Assembly (NCBI GenBank): GCA_021734595.1 | Contig: JAIPIO010000210.1 | Span: 1-6,948 of the forward strand | Source of the DNA: Kiritimatiellales bacterium | GTDB lineage: Bacteria; Verrucomicrobiota; Kiritimatiellia; Kiritimatiellales; Pontiellaceae | DNA length: 6,948 nucleotides | Reading direction: 5' to 3' | Part shown: positions 1 through 6,393 of the stretch, piece after piece | Layout: the number at the start of each line of letters is the position of its first letter | Numbering within the stretch: the first letter of the stretch is position 1 | The notes under the pieces: generated by a model | Seen by the model: only the letters and a program-made list of their open reading frames with translations | Database searches by the model: none | What the model was told of the DNA's origin: nothing | Position numbers and translations under genes: made by a program

Positions 1-3000
1 GAATGGTACGAAATCTTTGCCCATTCGTTGCGTGAGGCCAGTCGGCTCGACCTCCAGCTTTCGATGAATATGACCGAAGGATTCTCCGCGATTGGCGGAC
101 CGTGGATCACACCCGAAATGAGTATGCAGCATGTCGTCTGGAGCGAAACGGAAGTGAGTGGGCCGGGACCGGTTTCGGTTGCGCTTGAACGACCGGACGA
201 TGGGCCGATCGAGGCAGCCACGTTGAAGATAAAGGATGTCGGGTACTACAAGGATGTCAAGGTGTTGGCGGTGCCGCAGGTCGCGGCGGATCAGATTAGG
301 CATTTGGGAATCAAAAAGGGGCTGCGTGGGCACCACGATAAAAACGAGGAGGTACTGAAAAAAACGCCGGCGAATTCGGTTGCGGCGATGGATATTATCC
401 AGCAGGGCAAGGTGATTGACCTGACGGATAAGATGGATGAACACGGAAAACTAAACTGGAACGCCCCGGCAGGCAAATGGACGATTCTGCGGATGGGGTC
501 GGCAAGTACGGGCGCCTGTACCCGGCCGGGGAACGAGAAGACGCGCGGACTCGAAGCCGATAAGTTCAGCCGTGAAGCTGTTAAGCTCCATTTTGATAGT
601 TTGATTAAACCTCTGTTGGAAATGGATGGCGTGAAGCCGGGCGAAAATCTGACCTATTTCGCGGTCGATAGCTGGGAGGCGGACGGACAAAACTGGTCGC
701 CCGTGCTGGCGGCGGAGTTTGAAAAACGGCGCGGCTACAGCCTCTATCCGTTCATGCCGGTTTTGACCGGACGGATCGTTGAAAGCGTCGAGGTGCCGGA
801 GCGGTTTCTTTACGATTTCCGTCGGACGCTTGCCGACTGTGCCCACGATAATTTCTTCGGGTATCTGGTGGAGCTGTGTGCGGAATACAATATGAGTTTC
901 GGTTCGGAACCGTTTTCGCGCGCCGCTTTTGACGGGATGGAAATCGTGGAGGCGATTGGGCATCCGACCGCCACATTCTGGAATTCGAATAGCCCTGGAC
1001 GTGCGTATAAAGAGGGCAAGTGGGCCGCTTCCGCCGCCCATGTGCTTGGGGATAAAAAAGTGACGTCGGAAGCATTCCCGGCTGGAAAATGGGAAGCGGC
1101 ATGGGTGCATTATCCGTGGACCTATAAATGGCACGCTGATTACGCCTACGCAGCCGGCGTCAACCATATGGCATTCCATTGTTCTCCGTTTCAGCCGTGG
1201 GACGACAAAGCGGTACATAAGCCCGGTATGATCTTCAAGAACTGGGGTTCGCAATACAGTCGTCACAATACCTGGTGGGAGCAGGGCGTCGACTGGCAAA
1301 AATACCAGGCGCGCTGCCAGTATATGCTACAGCAGGGAATGTTTCAGGCCGAAGCACTGTTTATGACGCCGGAGGTTGTTCCGGGCTTGGAGCTGAGCAC
1401 GCGACCTTCGCTTCCGCTCGGATACGACTTTGATCTGGTCAGCGCTAAACTGGTTCGCGACCAATTGACCGTTGAAGATGGAATGATTCGCGCACCGTTA
1501 GGGCTGAAATACCACTTGCTGGCGTTGCCGAAAATGAATGAAATCTCGGTCCCGCTTTTGAAGAAGATTCAAAAACTCGTCGCGGACGGAGGTACGGTTT
1601 TGGTTTCGAGTAAACCAGCAACTTCGCTCGGACTGGAGAATTATCCGGCAACGGAAAACGAGGTGAAGAAAATTGCCGCTGAACTCTGGCAGGATCTCGA
1701 TGGGGAAAATGGTTCCGAGGTTTCTTATGGAAAAGGAAAGCTGTACTGGGGAATCGAGGCGGTTGACGTCCTTAAAGATCTGGGAGTCGAGCCCGATGTG
1801 ATCGTGGAGGCGGAAAACGAAACCGAGGAAACGTCCTCCTATCGCGGAAAGCTTCCGATCACCTATATCCATCGCTACACGTCGGAAGCCGACTTCTTCT
1901 TTGTGGCGAGCTCGTCGGAAAAAACCGCTTCGGGTTTGCTCAGTTTCCGCATCAGTGGAAAACAGCCGGAGTTCTGGTATCCCGATAGCGGGCGCATCGA
2001 AAAATGTGCCATGTACGAGGAAAAGGACGGACGCACGATTATCCCGATGGTATTCGATCCGGCGGGTGCCTATTTTGTGGTGTTCCGCGAAAAGGCGAAA
2101 GCCGCGCCGGTTACGCAAGTTTCATTGAATGGAACTGTGGCGCTTTCCACGGCTAAACGCATTAATCCGCTGGCCGATACCAAAAAATTCTTCAAAGCGG
2201 GCGGTACGCTGAAAATCGAAACGGCCGACGGGAAAAGCGTCGAAGAAAAAATCGCACCGGGAAAAAGCGTCTCGCTCGATAGCGACTGGATGGTTTCGTT
2301 CGATGGGGTGGGCGCGCCGAAAGCCCGAAAGTTCGACAAACTCATGCCGTGGAACGAAAGCCCGGATGAGCTGCTGCGCTACTTCTCCGGCACGGGGATT
2401 TATAAAAAGACGATCGATGTGAAAAAGAAAAAGGGCGAAGAGATCTGGCTCGATCTGGGCTCGGTTGACGTGATTGCCACGGTGCTCGTAAATGGCAAAG
2501 AACTCGAGATCGAATGGAAGCCGCCGTTTTTGACCGATATCACCGATGCGCTGAAATCCGGCAAAAACGAACTCAAAATCCGGGTCGCGAATTTGTGGGG
2601 CAACCGCTTGATCGGAGATGAGCAATATCCGGATGATATGGGGTTCCCTTCCGATAGATTGTTGAGAACGCTTCCAAAATGGTTTGAAGAAAACAAGCCC
2701 CGTCCGCAGCCAGGGCGCAAAACCTTCACGACGAGCCGCTATTATGACAAAGACGACCCGCTAAGACCTTCGGGATTGTTGGGGCCGGTTTCCTTGATCA
2801 CGCGCTCGAAAAAGGCGGATCCGCGCGTCGAGCAAATTGCGCGTGGCCTGTTTGTTTTCAGCCGCAACCCGGAATCGCTTACCTACGGATGGCATCGCGA
2901 AGCCCCGTACCTTAAGGAGATCGTGAAAAAGCCGAAAAAGCACGCGAAGCCGAAGAAGAAAAAGTCATCCCCTGTGAAACCCGCACCGGTTGCCAAGCCT

Positions 3001-3213
3001 GCGCCGGTCGGGAAGCTCGAAGTGCGGCGATGGGCGGTCGGCAAACATCAGGAGAACTCGGGTTCCTTCGTCCGCATATTCGTCAATCCCAAACAGAAAA
3101 AACTGGTGACGCTGCGGGCGGCCGATGGAAAGGAATTCAACATTTCCCACCGGGTGCTCACCCCGGAAGATATCGACTATCTCGAATCCATTCAGGCTGA
3201 AACCAAACAATAA
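1..3213 (+). CDS. GH106-type alpha-L-rhamnosidase with SHD1-like C-terminus (5' partial)
   Basis: Predicted secreted inverting glycosidase that would release alpha-L-rhamnose from plant or algal polysaccharides. The frame is open from base 1, so the TTG at 28 is not a real start; roughly 100-130 N-terminal residues including the signal peptide should lie to the left. Counting codon 1 at base 1, visible GH106 hallmarks are GGPW (32-35), VDSWEADGQNW (222-232, with E226), GSEPF (301-305, E303), SEAF (356-359, E357) and NTWWEQG with RCQYMLQQG near 425-447. A beta-sandwich follows at about 794-880 (LDLGSVDV, LVNG, VANLWGNRL), then PSGLLGPV near 924-931, the usual end of the family. An extension adds a Lys/Pro/Ala-rich linker (about 976-1005) and an SHD1-like unit (about 1009-1065: RRWAVG, VTLRAADGKEF, LTPEDIDYL), common in PVC secreted proteins. 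It is the first visible gene of the operon. The position usually occupied by Glu in the GEFW motif is Thr here (ATFW, 324-327). The family call is strong; substrate specificity is inferred. Confidence 0.9.
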   Translation, partial: EWYEIFAHSLREASRLDLQLSMNMTEGFSAIGGPWITPEMSMQHVVWSETEVSGPGPVSVALERPDDGPIEAATLKIKDVGYYKDVKVLAVPQVAADQIRHLGIKKGLRGHHDKNEEVLKKTPANSVAAMDIIQQGKVIDLTDKMDEHGKLNWNAPAGKWTILRMGSASTGACTRPGNEKTRGLEADKFSREAVKLHFDSLIKPLLEMDGVKPGENLTYFAVDSWEADGQNWSPVLAAEFEKRRGYSLYPFMPVLTGRIVESVEVPERFLYDFRRTLADCAHDNFFGYLVELCAEYNMSFGSEPFSRAAFDGMEIVEAIGHPTATFWNSNSPGRAYKEGKWAASAAHVLGDKKVTSEAFPAGKWEAAWVHYPWTYKWHADYAYAAGVNHMAFHCSPFQPWDDKAVHKPGMIFKNWGSQYSRHNTWWEQGVDWQKYQARCQYMLQQGMFQAEALFMTPEVVPGLELSTRPSLPLGYDFDLVSAKLVRDQLTVEDGMIRAPLGLKYHLLALPKMNEISVPLLKKIQKLVADGGTVLVSSKPATSLGLENYPATENEVKKIAAELWQDLDGENGSEVSYGKGKLYWGIEAVDVLKDLGVEPDVIVEAENETEETSSYRGKLPITYIHRYTSEADFFFVASSSEKTASGLLSFRISGKQPEFWYPDSGRIEKCAMYEEKDGRTIIPMVFDPAGAYFVVFREKAKAAPVTQVSLNGTVALSTAKRINPLADTKKFFKAGGTLKIETADGKSVEEKIAPGKSVSLDSDWMVSFDGVGAPKARKFDKLMPWNESPDELLRYFSGTGIYKKTIDVKKKKGEEIWLDLGSVDVIATVLVNGKELEIEWKPPFLTDITDALKSGKNELKIRVANLWGNRLIGDEQYPDDMGFPSDRLLRTLPKWFEENKPRPQPGRKTFTTSRYYDKDDPLRPSGLLGPVSLITRSKKADPRVEQIARGLFVFSRNPESLTYGWHREAPYLKEIVKKPKKHAKPKKKKSSPVKPAPVAKPAPVGKLEVRRWAVGKHQENSGSFVRIFVNPKQKKLVTLRAADGKEFNISHRVLTPEDIDYLESIQAETKQ

Positions 3214-3217
3214 GGAG
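3213..3217 (+). promoter_or_regulatory. Shine-Dalgarno for the 3226 frame
   Basis: AGGAG overlaps the last base of the rhamnosidase stop codon (TAA at 3211-3213) and sits 8 nt before the ATG at 3226. Well-spaced and strong, it supports translation of the short frame that follows, in the same mRNA as the rhamnosidase. Confidence 0.65.
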
Positions 3218-3225
3218 TTGTCGCT

Positions 3226-3411
3226 ATGATTGAAAAAAGCTTGTTTGCCATCGACCCGGCGGGCGATCTCTATACTGTTCGTGACTCCGCGGAGCGCGGT
3301 GGCTACCTGTCCGGGGTGCAGACGCCGGACAACATGATTCATATCGTGACCAGCCGGCGGTACTATCAATTCAATCTGGCGTGGCTCAAAGAGCCGATGC
3401 CCGCGAAATAA
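3226..3411 (+). CDS. C-terminal remnant of a BNR-repeat sialidase (probable pseudogene fragment)
   Basis: A 61-residue frame whose residues from about 15 onward (DSAERGGYLSGVQTPDN, MIHIVTSRRYYQFNLAWLKEP) match the characteristic last strands of bacterial BNR/Asp-box sialidase-like proteins, which are normally 350-400 residues long. The catalytic propeller, Asp boxes and signal peptide are all absent. The first 14 residues (MIEKSLFAIDPAGD) are not a signal peptide and I do not recognise them. It nevertheless has a good ribosome binding site, starts 12 nt after the rhamnosidase stop and lies in the same reading frame as that gene, so loss of the TAA would fuse them. It is unlikely to be an enzyme: either a decay product of a sialidase gene once sited here, or a small retained peptide. 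It complements in type, but not in order, the sialidase N-terminal piece at 5574. The remnant call is inferred from family resemblance. Confidence 0.7.
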   Translation: MIEKSLFAIDPAGDLYTVRDSAERGGYLSGVQTPDNMIHIVTSRRYYQFNLAWLKEPMPAK

Positions 3412-3421
3412 ATTTTTAAAC

Positions 3422-3427
3422 AGGAGA
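3422..3427 (+). promoter_or_regulatory. Shine-Dalgarno that decides the start of the propeller gene
   Basis: AGGAGA precedes three in-frame ATGs (3430, 3436, 3439). Only 2 nt separate it from 3430, which is too close, while 3436 lies 8 nt away and 3439 lies 11 nt away. This favours 3436 as the start, giving a protein that begins MMKQLGF. Confidence 0.6.
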
Positions 3428-3435
3428 GAATGCAA

Positions 3436-5577
3436 ATGATGAAACAACTGGGATTTATTTTATTTTTTCTGATGGCAGTGGAGGCGGCGGCCCAGGCTCC
3501 TATTTCGCAAACCCATTCCATCGATGGACCCGCTGCGGTGATCCGTCTGTCGGAAGCGGCAGCGGTGGATTCGTTTAAAACCGGGGCAAAGCTGTTCACA
3601 GACCGCACGGTACCGCTGAAAGAATGCCCGGACTGGCTGGCTGGGAAAAACTTTCTGCGCAGCAGCATTCACTCCACGGACGTTCAGGTGGTTCAGGACG
3701 GGGTGTTGACTTTTTTGACCCCGGACCCGACGACCCATTCGGCAACGCAGGCGTCAGCGTTGAGCAAGCTCGGATTTGTGCGAGTTGAAAATCCGTCAAC
3801 GTTTCAGCTTTTCGGAAATAAGGAACTTGATCGCGTTTGGATCTATCAAAAAGAAGTACACGCCGGGGACCGGTTTCAAATCGGAAAATATGTGATTGCT
3901 CTCGGGTTCCAATCGGTTTCATCGGAAATTGTCGCAAACTGGGCGAACAACACCGGGGAATGGCTCTATAACGGCATTGTTTTGCCGCAAGAATGGCCGC
4001 CGCGCGATATCGATCTGACAGCGACCAATCCGATTCCGGTGCCGTATCTTGAGGTTCCGCCAAAAATCATTCCGATCGATGTGGGGCGCCAGCTGTTTGT
4101 CGATGATTTTTTAATTGAGCAGACCGATCTGAGCCGGACTTTTCATAAGCCGCAGAAATATGAGGGCAATCCGGTGCTGAAGCCGGAAACCCCGATCGAG
4201 CTAGGACAGGTTGAGCCGGAAGGATACCCCAAGGGGCATGGGAAAGGTCATGCCGGTGCGGTGCCCAAGAGCGGCGGCTGCTGGTGGGATCCCGAAGATC
4301 AGGTTTTTAAGCTGTGGTATGAAACCTCCTGGTGCGGTCCGCTTGCCATGGCGGTCAGCAAAGACGGCCTGCATTGGGATCGACCGCAATTCGATGTGCT
4401 GCCCGGCAGCAATGTTGTTTTGCCGAAGGGGATCACGCCTGACTCCTGGACGGTGGTTCGCAACTGGAACACCGCAGATCCGGAGGAAACCTGGACGATG
4501 TACCTGCGCGAACCGGGTCCGACCGGCCAAAGTCTGTGCATGACATCGCCGGACGGAGTCCATTGGAACAACCGGACATCAACACCCAAAGGAACCGGCG
4601 ACCGCTCAACCCATCACTATAATCCATTCCGCAAAAAATGGATTTTCAGTATCCGGGCCGGCGCCAAAGCCCGTGCCCGGCGCTATTATGAGTGCGATGA
4701 TTTCATGAAGGACGCGATGTGGAAAGGATCCGATGTGGTGGATTGGATGCGGGTCGACCGCAATGATCCGGTTGATTATCTGATCGGGGATACCCCGCAG
4801 CTCTATAATTTCGATGCCGTGGCCTATGAAAGCATTATGCTGGGCTGGTTCCAGATCCATCAGGGGCCGCACAATACGGATTGCGCGGCCGTGGGGCGGC
4901 CCAAGATTACCGAACTGATGTATGCGTTCAGTCGTGACGGCTTCTATTATGACCGGCCAGATCGCCAGGCCCACATCCCCGCTTCGCGCGGCGATTTCTG
5001 GGACCGGGGCTACGTCCAGTCGCTGGGAAACATCTGCACCATCGTGGGCGACAAGCTGTTGTTTTACTACACCGGATACCAAGGCAACGGGAAACCTCAC
5101 GGATTGTATGACAACAGCGCCACGGGCGTTGCCGTTCTGCGCCGCGACGGCTTTGCATCCATGGATGCAAAAGAGCAACCGGGATCGCTGACGACCCGCC
5201 CCGTGATGTTTTCCGGGACACGCCTTTTTGTGAATGTGAATGCCCCGCACGGCGCGCTGCGCGCCGCCGTTCTGGATCAGGACGGAAACGCCATCGAACC
5301 GTTTACGCTGGCAAACTGCAATCCGCTTTCGACCGACAGCACCCTGGAGCCGGTCACGTGGAAGAGCGGTTCGGATCTTTCTTCGCTGGCAGGCAAACCC
5401 GTCCGGTTCCGGTTCGAGCTGGGCGATGGCGAGTTGTATTCCTTCTGGGTCAGCAAGGATGGCACCGGCCGCAGCGACGGCTATTTGGCCGGTGGCGGCC
5501 CCGGCTACACCGGTGCAACCGATACGGTCGGGTTGAATGCTTTGTCGCATAACAATACTGGGAGTGTCATGAAATGA
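3436..5577 (+). CDS. Secreted GH32/43-like five-bladed beta-propeller protein
   Basis: Complete 713-residue protein, predicted exported glycan-active enzyme of a PVC-typical GH32-like family; substrate unknown. Numbering below is from the ATG at 3430 (subtract 2 for the preferred start). A signal peptide (KQ, then LGFILFFLMAVEAAAQA) would be cleaved near residue 23. Residues about 48-160 form a small N-terminal domain (GAKLFTDR, DGVLTFLTPDP, HAGDRFQIGKYVIALGF) also found in the next gene. From 214 the propeller begins with IPIDVGRQLFVDDFLIEQ, followed by GNPVLKPE, WWDPEDQVFKLWYE, AVSKDGLHWDRP, AFSRDGFYYDRP and GDKLLFYYTGYQG. From about 593 a beta-sandwich follows (RAAVLDQDGNAIEPF, LAGKPVRFRFELGDGELYSFWVS) with the Gly-rich ending GYLAGGGPGYTGATDTVG. 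It lies 24 nt after the sialidase remnant and its TGA overlaps the next start as ATGA. The fold assignment is good; whether it is hydrolytic is unproven, since I cannot place the acid/base residues with certainty. Confidence 0.85.
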   Translation: MMKQLGFILFFLMAVEAAAQAPISQTHSIDGPAAVIRLSEAAAVDSFKTGAKLFTDRTVPLKECPDWLAGKNFLRSSIHSTDVQVVQDGVLTFLTPDPTTHSATQASALSKLGFVRVENPSTFQLFGNKELDRVWIYQKEVHAGDRFQIGKYVIALGFQSVSSEIVANWANNTGEWLYNGIVLPQEWPPRDIDLTATNPIPVPYLEVPPKIIPIDVGRQLFVDDFLIEQTDLSRTFHKPQKYEGNPVLKPETPIELGQVEPEGYPKGHGKGHAGAVPKSGGCWWDPEDQVFKLWYETSWCGPLAMAVSKDGLHWDRPQFDVLPGSNVVLPKGITPDSWTVVRNWNTADPEETWTMYLREPGPTGQSLCMTSPDGVHWNNRTSTPKGTGDRSTHHYNPFRKKWIFSIRAGAKARARRYYECDDFMKDAMWKGSDVVDWMRVDRNDPVDYLIGDTPQLYNFDAVAYESIMLGWFQIHQGPHNTDCAAVGRPKITELMYAFSRDGFYYDRPDRQAHIPASRGDFWDRGYVQSLGNICTIVGDKLLFYYTGYQGNGKPHGLYDNSATGVAVLRRDGFASMDAKEQPGSLTTRPVMFSGTRLFVNVNAPHGALRAAVLDQDGNAIEPFTLANCNPLSTDSTLEPVTWKSGSDLSSLAGKPVRFRFELGDGELYSFWVSKDGTGRSDGYLAGGGPGYTGATDTVGLNALSHNNTGSVMK
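5561..5564 (+). promoter_or_regulatory. Shine-Dalgarno of the sialidase-N chimera
   Basis: GGAG inside the 3' end of the propeller gene, 9 nt before the ATG at 5574 and 12 nt before the in-frame ATG at 5577, so 5574 is preferred. The ATGA overlap (5574-5577) suggests translational coupling. Confidence 0.5.
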
Positions 5578-6200
5578 TGAACAGGAATGGTTTGTGGACA
5601 ATCTTTTTAACTGTCGGGCTGCTGGGGGCTGCTTTCTCCGAAGTGATTTCGGATTCTCTTCTCAACGGATTTAAGCATCCGTCCGTGATTTTTAATCCGG
5701 GCGAAAAATACAATGCTGAAGCGCGCAAGTATCAGGGGATTCCCACCATTGAGCGCGCGCCGGGCGGACGCCTGTGGGCCGCCTGGTATGCCGGGCCGAT
5801 CCACGAAAACCGCTATAACTTTGTCATGGCCGCGACCAGCGGGGATGGCGGGCAAACATGGAGCGGCTTGAAGCTGTTCTCCGACCGTAGATATGTTGCG
5901 GCGAACGTCCCGGCGGTGCTTGATGGATCAAGGTTTCTTTGCGTATCGATCGAAAACAAAAAGCAGGCTGTATGCACCCGCGCCGGGATGGTGTATATGC
6001 TGATACCGCAGCCCGACCGTAACCGGGATTCCCAGACGAAGGTGCTGATCGGCCAGGGATTCCGGAAAGTCGCTCTGGCGGAAGTGCCTCTGTTCAGTCC
6101 GAAAAACCAAGGGAACTACAGTACGCTCTATCAGAAGGAGTGTGCCCCCGGTGAGGTTGTCACGTTTGGGAAATGGGCGGTGCCGGTTTTCTTTAAGTAG
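5574..6200 (+). CDS. Chimeric secreted protein: sialidase N-terminal stub fused to a small DR-type domain
   Basis: A 208-residue protein. Residues 1-22 are a signal peptide (GLWTIFLTVGLLGAAFS). Residues about 36-98 match the start of BNR sialidase-like proteins: HPSVIFNPGEKY, YQGIPTIERAPGGRLWAAWY and one Asp box SGDGGQTW (89-96). Where a sialidase would continue for another 250 or so residues, the sequence switches at KLFSDR (100-105) to a domain of about 107 residues that aligns along its length with residues 54-160 of the preceding propeller protein: KLF(S/T)DR, then VPAVLDGSRFL versus CPDWLAGKNFL, GMVYMLIPQP versus GVLTFLTPDP, GFRKV versus GFVRV, LYQKECAPGEVVTFGKWAV versus IYQKEVHAGDRFQIGKYVI. 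The protein ends where that domain ends. The remaining sialidase propeller and catalytic residues are missing, so sialidase activity is very unlikely. It is translationally coupled to the upstream gene. It is either a fusion produced by deletion or shuffling, or a small secreted binding protein; its function is unknown. Confidence 0.75.
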   Translation: MMNRNGLWTIFLTVGLLGAAFSEVISDSLLNGFKHPSVIFNPGEKYNAEARKYQGIPTIERAPGGRLWAAWYAGPIHENRYNFVMAATSGDGGQTWSGLKLFSDRRYVAANVPAVLDGSRFLCVSIENKKQAVCTRAGMVYMLIPQPDRNRDSQTKVLIGQGFRKVALAEVPLFSPKNQGNYSTLYQKECAPGEVVTFGKWAVPVFFK

Positions 6201-6215
6201 AATAAATGTCACAAA

Positions 6216-6232
6216 TTTACACCCATTGGAAT
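6216..6232. promoter_or_regulatory. Palindrome site 1 (degenerate)
   Basis: TTTACA-CCCAT-TGGAAT: the right TGGAA half-site is intact, and the left arm differs from TTCCA by one base. It is counted because its centre (6224) falls exactly in the 31-bp register of the other three. Confidence 0.55.
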
Positions 6233-6246
6233 TTTGCGGGATCCAG

Positions 6247-6263
6247 TTTCCAGACATTGGAAA
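6247..6263. promoter_or_regulatory. Palindrome site 2
   Basis: TTTCCA-GACAT-TGGAAA, perfect 6-bp arms with a 5-nt centre, extended by a further G/C pair at 6246/6264 to 7-bp arms. Confidence 0.7.
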
Positions 6264-6278
6264 CCAGAGATCCTTTTG

Positions 6279-6293
6279 TTCCAATGGCTGGAA
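6279..6293. promoter_or_regulatory. Palindrome site 3
   Basis: TTCCA-ATGGC-TGGAA, perfect 5-bp arms. The central ATGGC is identical to that of site 4. Confidence 0.7.
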
Positions 6294-6308
6294 GATTTTG
6301 GCGCGAGG

Positions 6309-6325
6309 TTTCCAATGGCTGGAAA
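6309..6325. promoter_or_regulatory. Palindrome site 4
   Basis: TTTCCA-ATGGC-TGGAAA, perfect 6-bp arms. This is the copy nearest the gene, its right edge lying 68 nt before the ATG at 6394. Confidence 0.7.
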
Positions 6326-6382
6326 AACAAACCGGATCGAAATCAAATGCCCCGGCAGCAACCTGGACTACTTCGATGTAAC

Positions 6383-6386
6383 GGAG
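6383..6386 (+). promoter_or_regulatory. Shine-Dalgarno of the methyltransferase/PQQ gene
   Basis: GGAG followed by an A-rich stretch, 7 nt before the ATG at 6394. It fixes the start immediately ahead of a clear signal peptide. Confidence 0.65.
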
Positions 6387-6393
6387 AAAAAAG

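Larger units (their letters stand above)
6216..6325. repeat. Array of four TTTCCA-N5-TGGAAA palindromes at exact 31-bp spacing
   Basis: Four inverted repeats with centres at 6224, 6255, 6286 and 6317, an exact 31-bp period. Each palindrome occupies up to 17 bp and is separated from the next by 14 bp of only weakly similar sequence (fragments such as GATCC and ATTTTG recur). The two full 6-bp-arm sites are 2 and 4, site 3 has 5-bp arms, and site 1 has one mismatch between its arms. The spacing is near three turns of B-DNA, so dimeric proteins bound at each site would lie on one face of the helix. Confidence 0.85.
6201..6393 (+). other. Intergenic region with phased palindromes; new transcription unit likely
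   Basis: The only long gap in the window (193 nt). It contains the four-palindrome array at 6216-6325 and then about 68 nt up to the next ATG. I see no convincing rho-independent terminator after the upstream stop and no clear sigma-70 -35/-10 pair. Any promoter probably lies within or just after the array. Open frames crossing the region in all three forward frames have no recognisable protein content. Confidence 0.7.

Noticed and set aside
28..30. TTG start codon for the rhamnosidase at 28
   Set aside because: The frame is open from base 1 and residues upstream of 28 (EWYEIFAHS) continue the GH106 pattern, so the gene is simply truncated by the window edge.
451..1299. Long open frame on the reverse strand (282 codons) opposite the rhamnosidase
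   Set aside because: It lies opposite strongly supported GH106 sequence. Its translation is rich in Arg/His/Pro, shows no recognisable domain, and has the look of an antisense shadow of a GC-rich gene.
4606..5601. Long open frame on the reverse strand (331 codons) opposite the propeller gene
   Set aside because: The forward frame carries continuous family motifs. The reverse translation is Ile/Ala/Gly-rich with no domain and no convincing ribosome binding site, so it is a shadow frame.
6201..6263. Rho-independent terminator of the upstream operon
   Set aside because: The palindrome arms are short and A/T-rich, and no U-tract follows a GC-rich stem. The hairpin potential belongs to the phased array.
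6216..6325. CRISPR array
   Set aside because: Regular spacing is present, but the repeated part is a palindrome of at most 17 bp, the spacers are only 14 nt, there are just four units, and no cas genes are visible.
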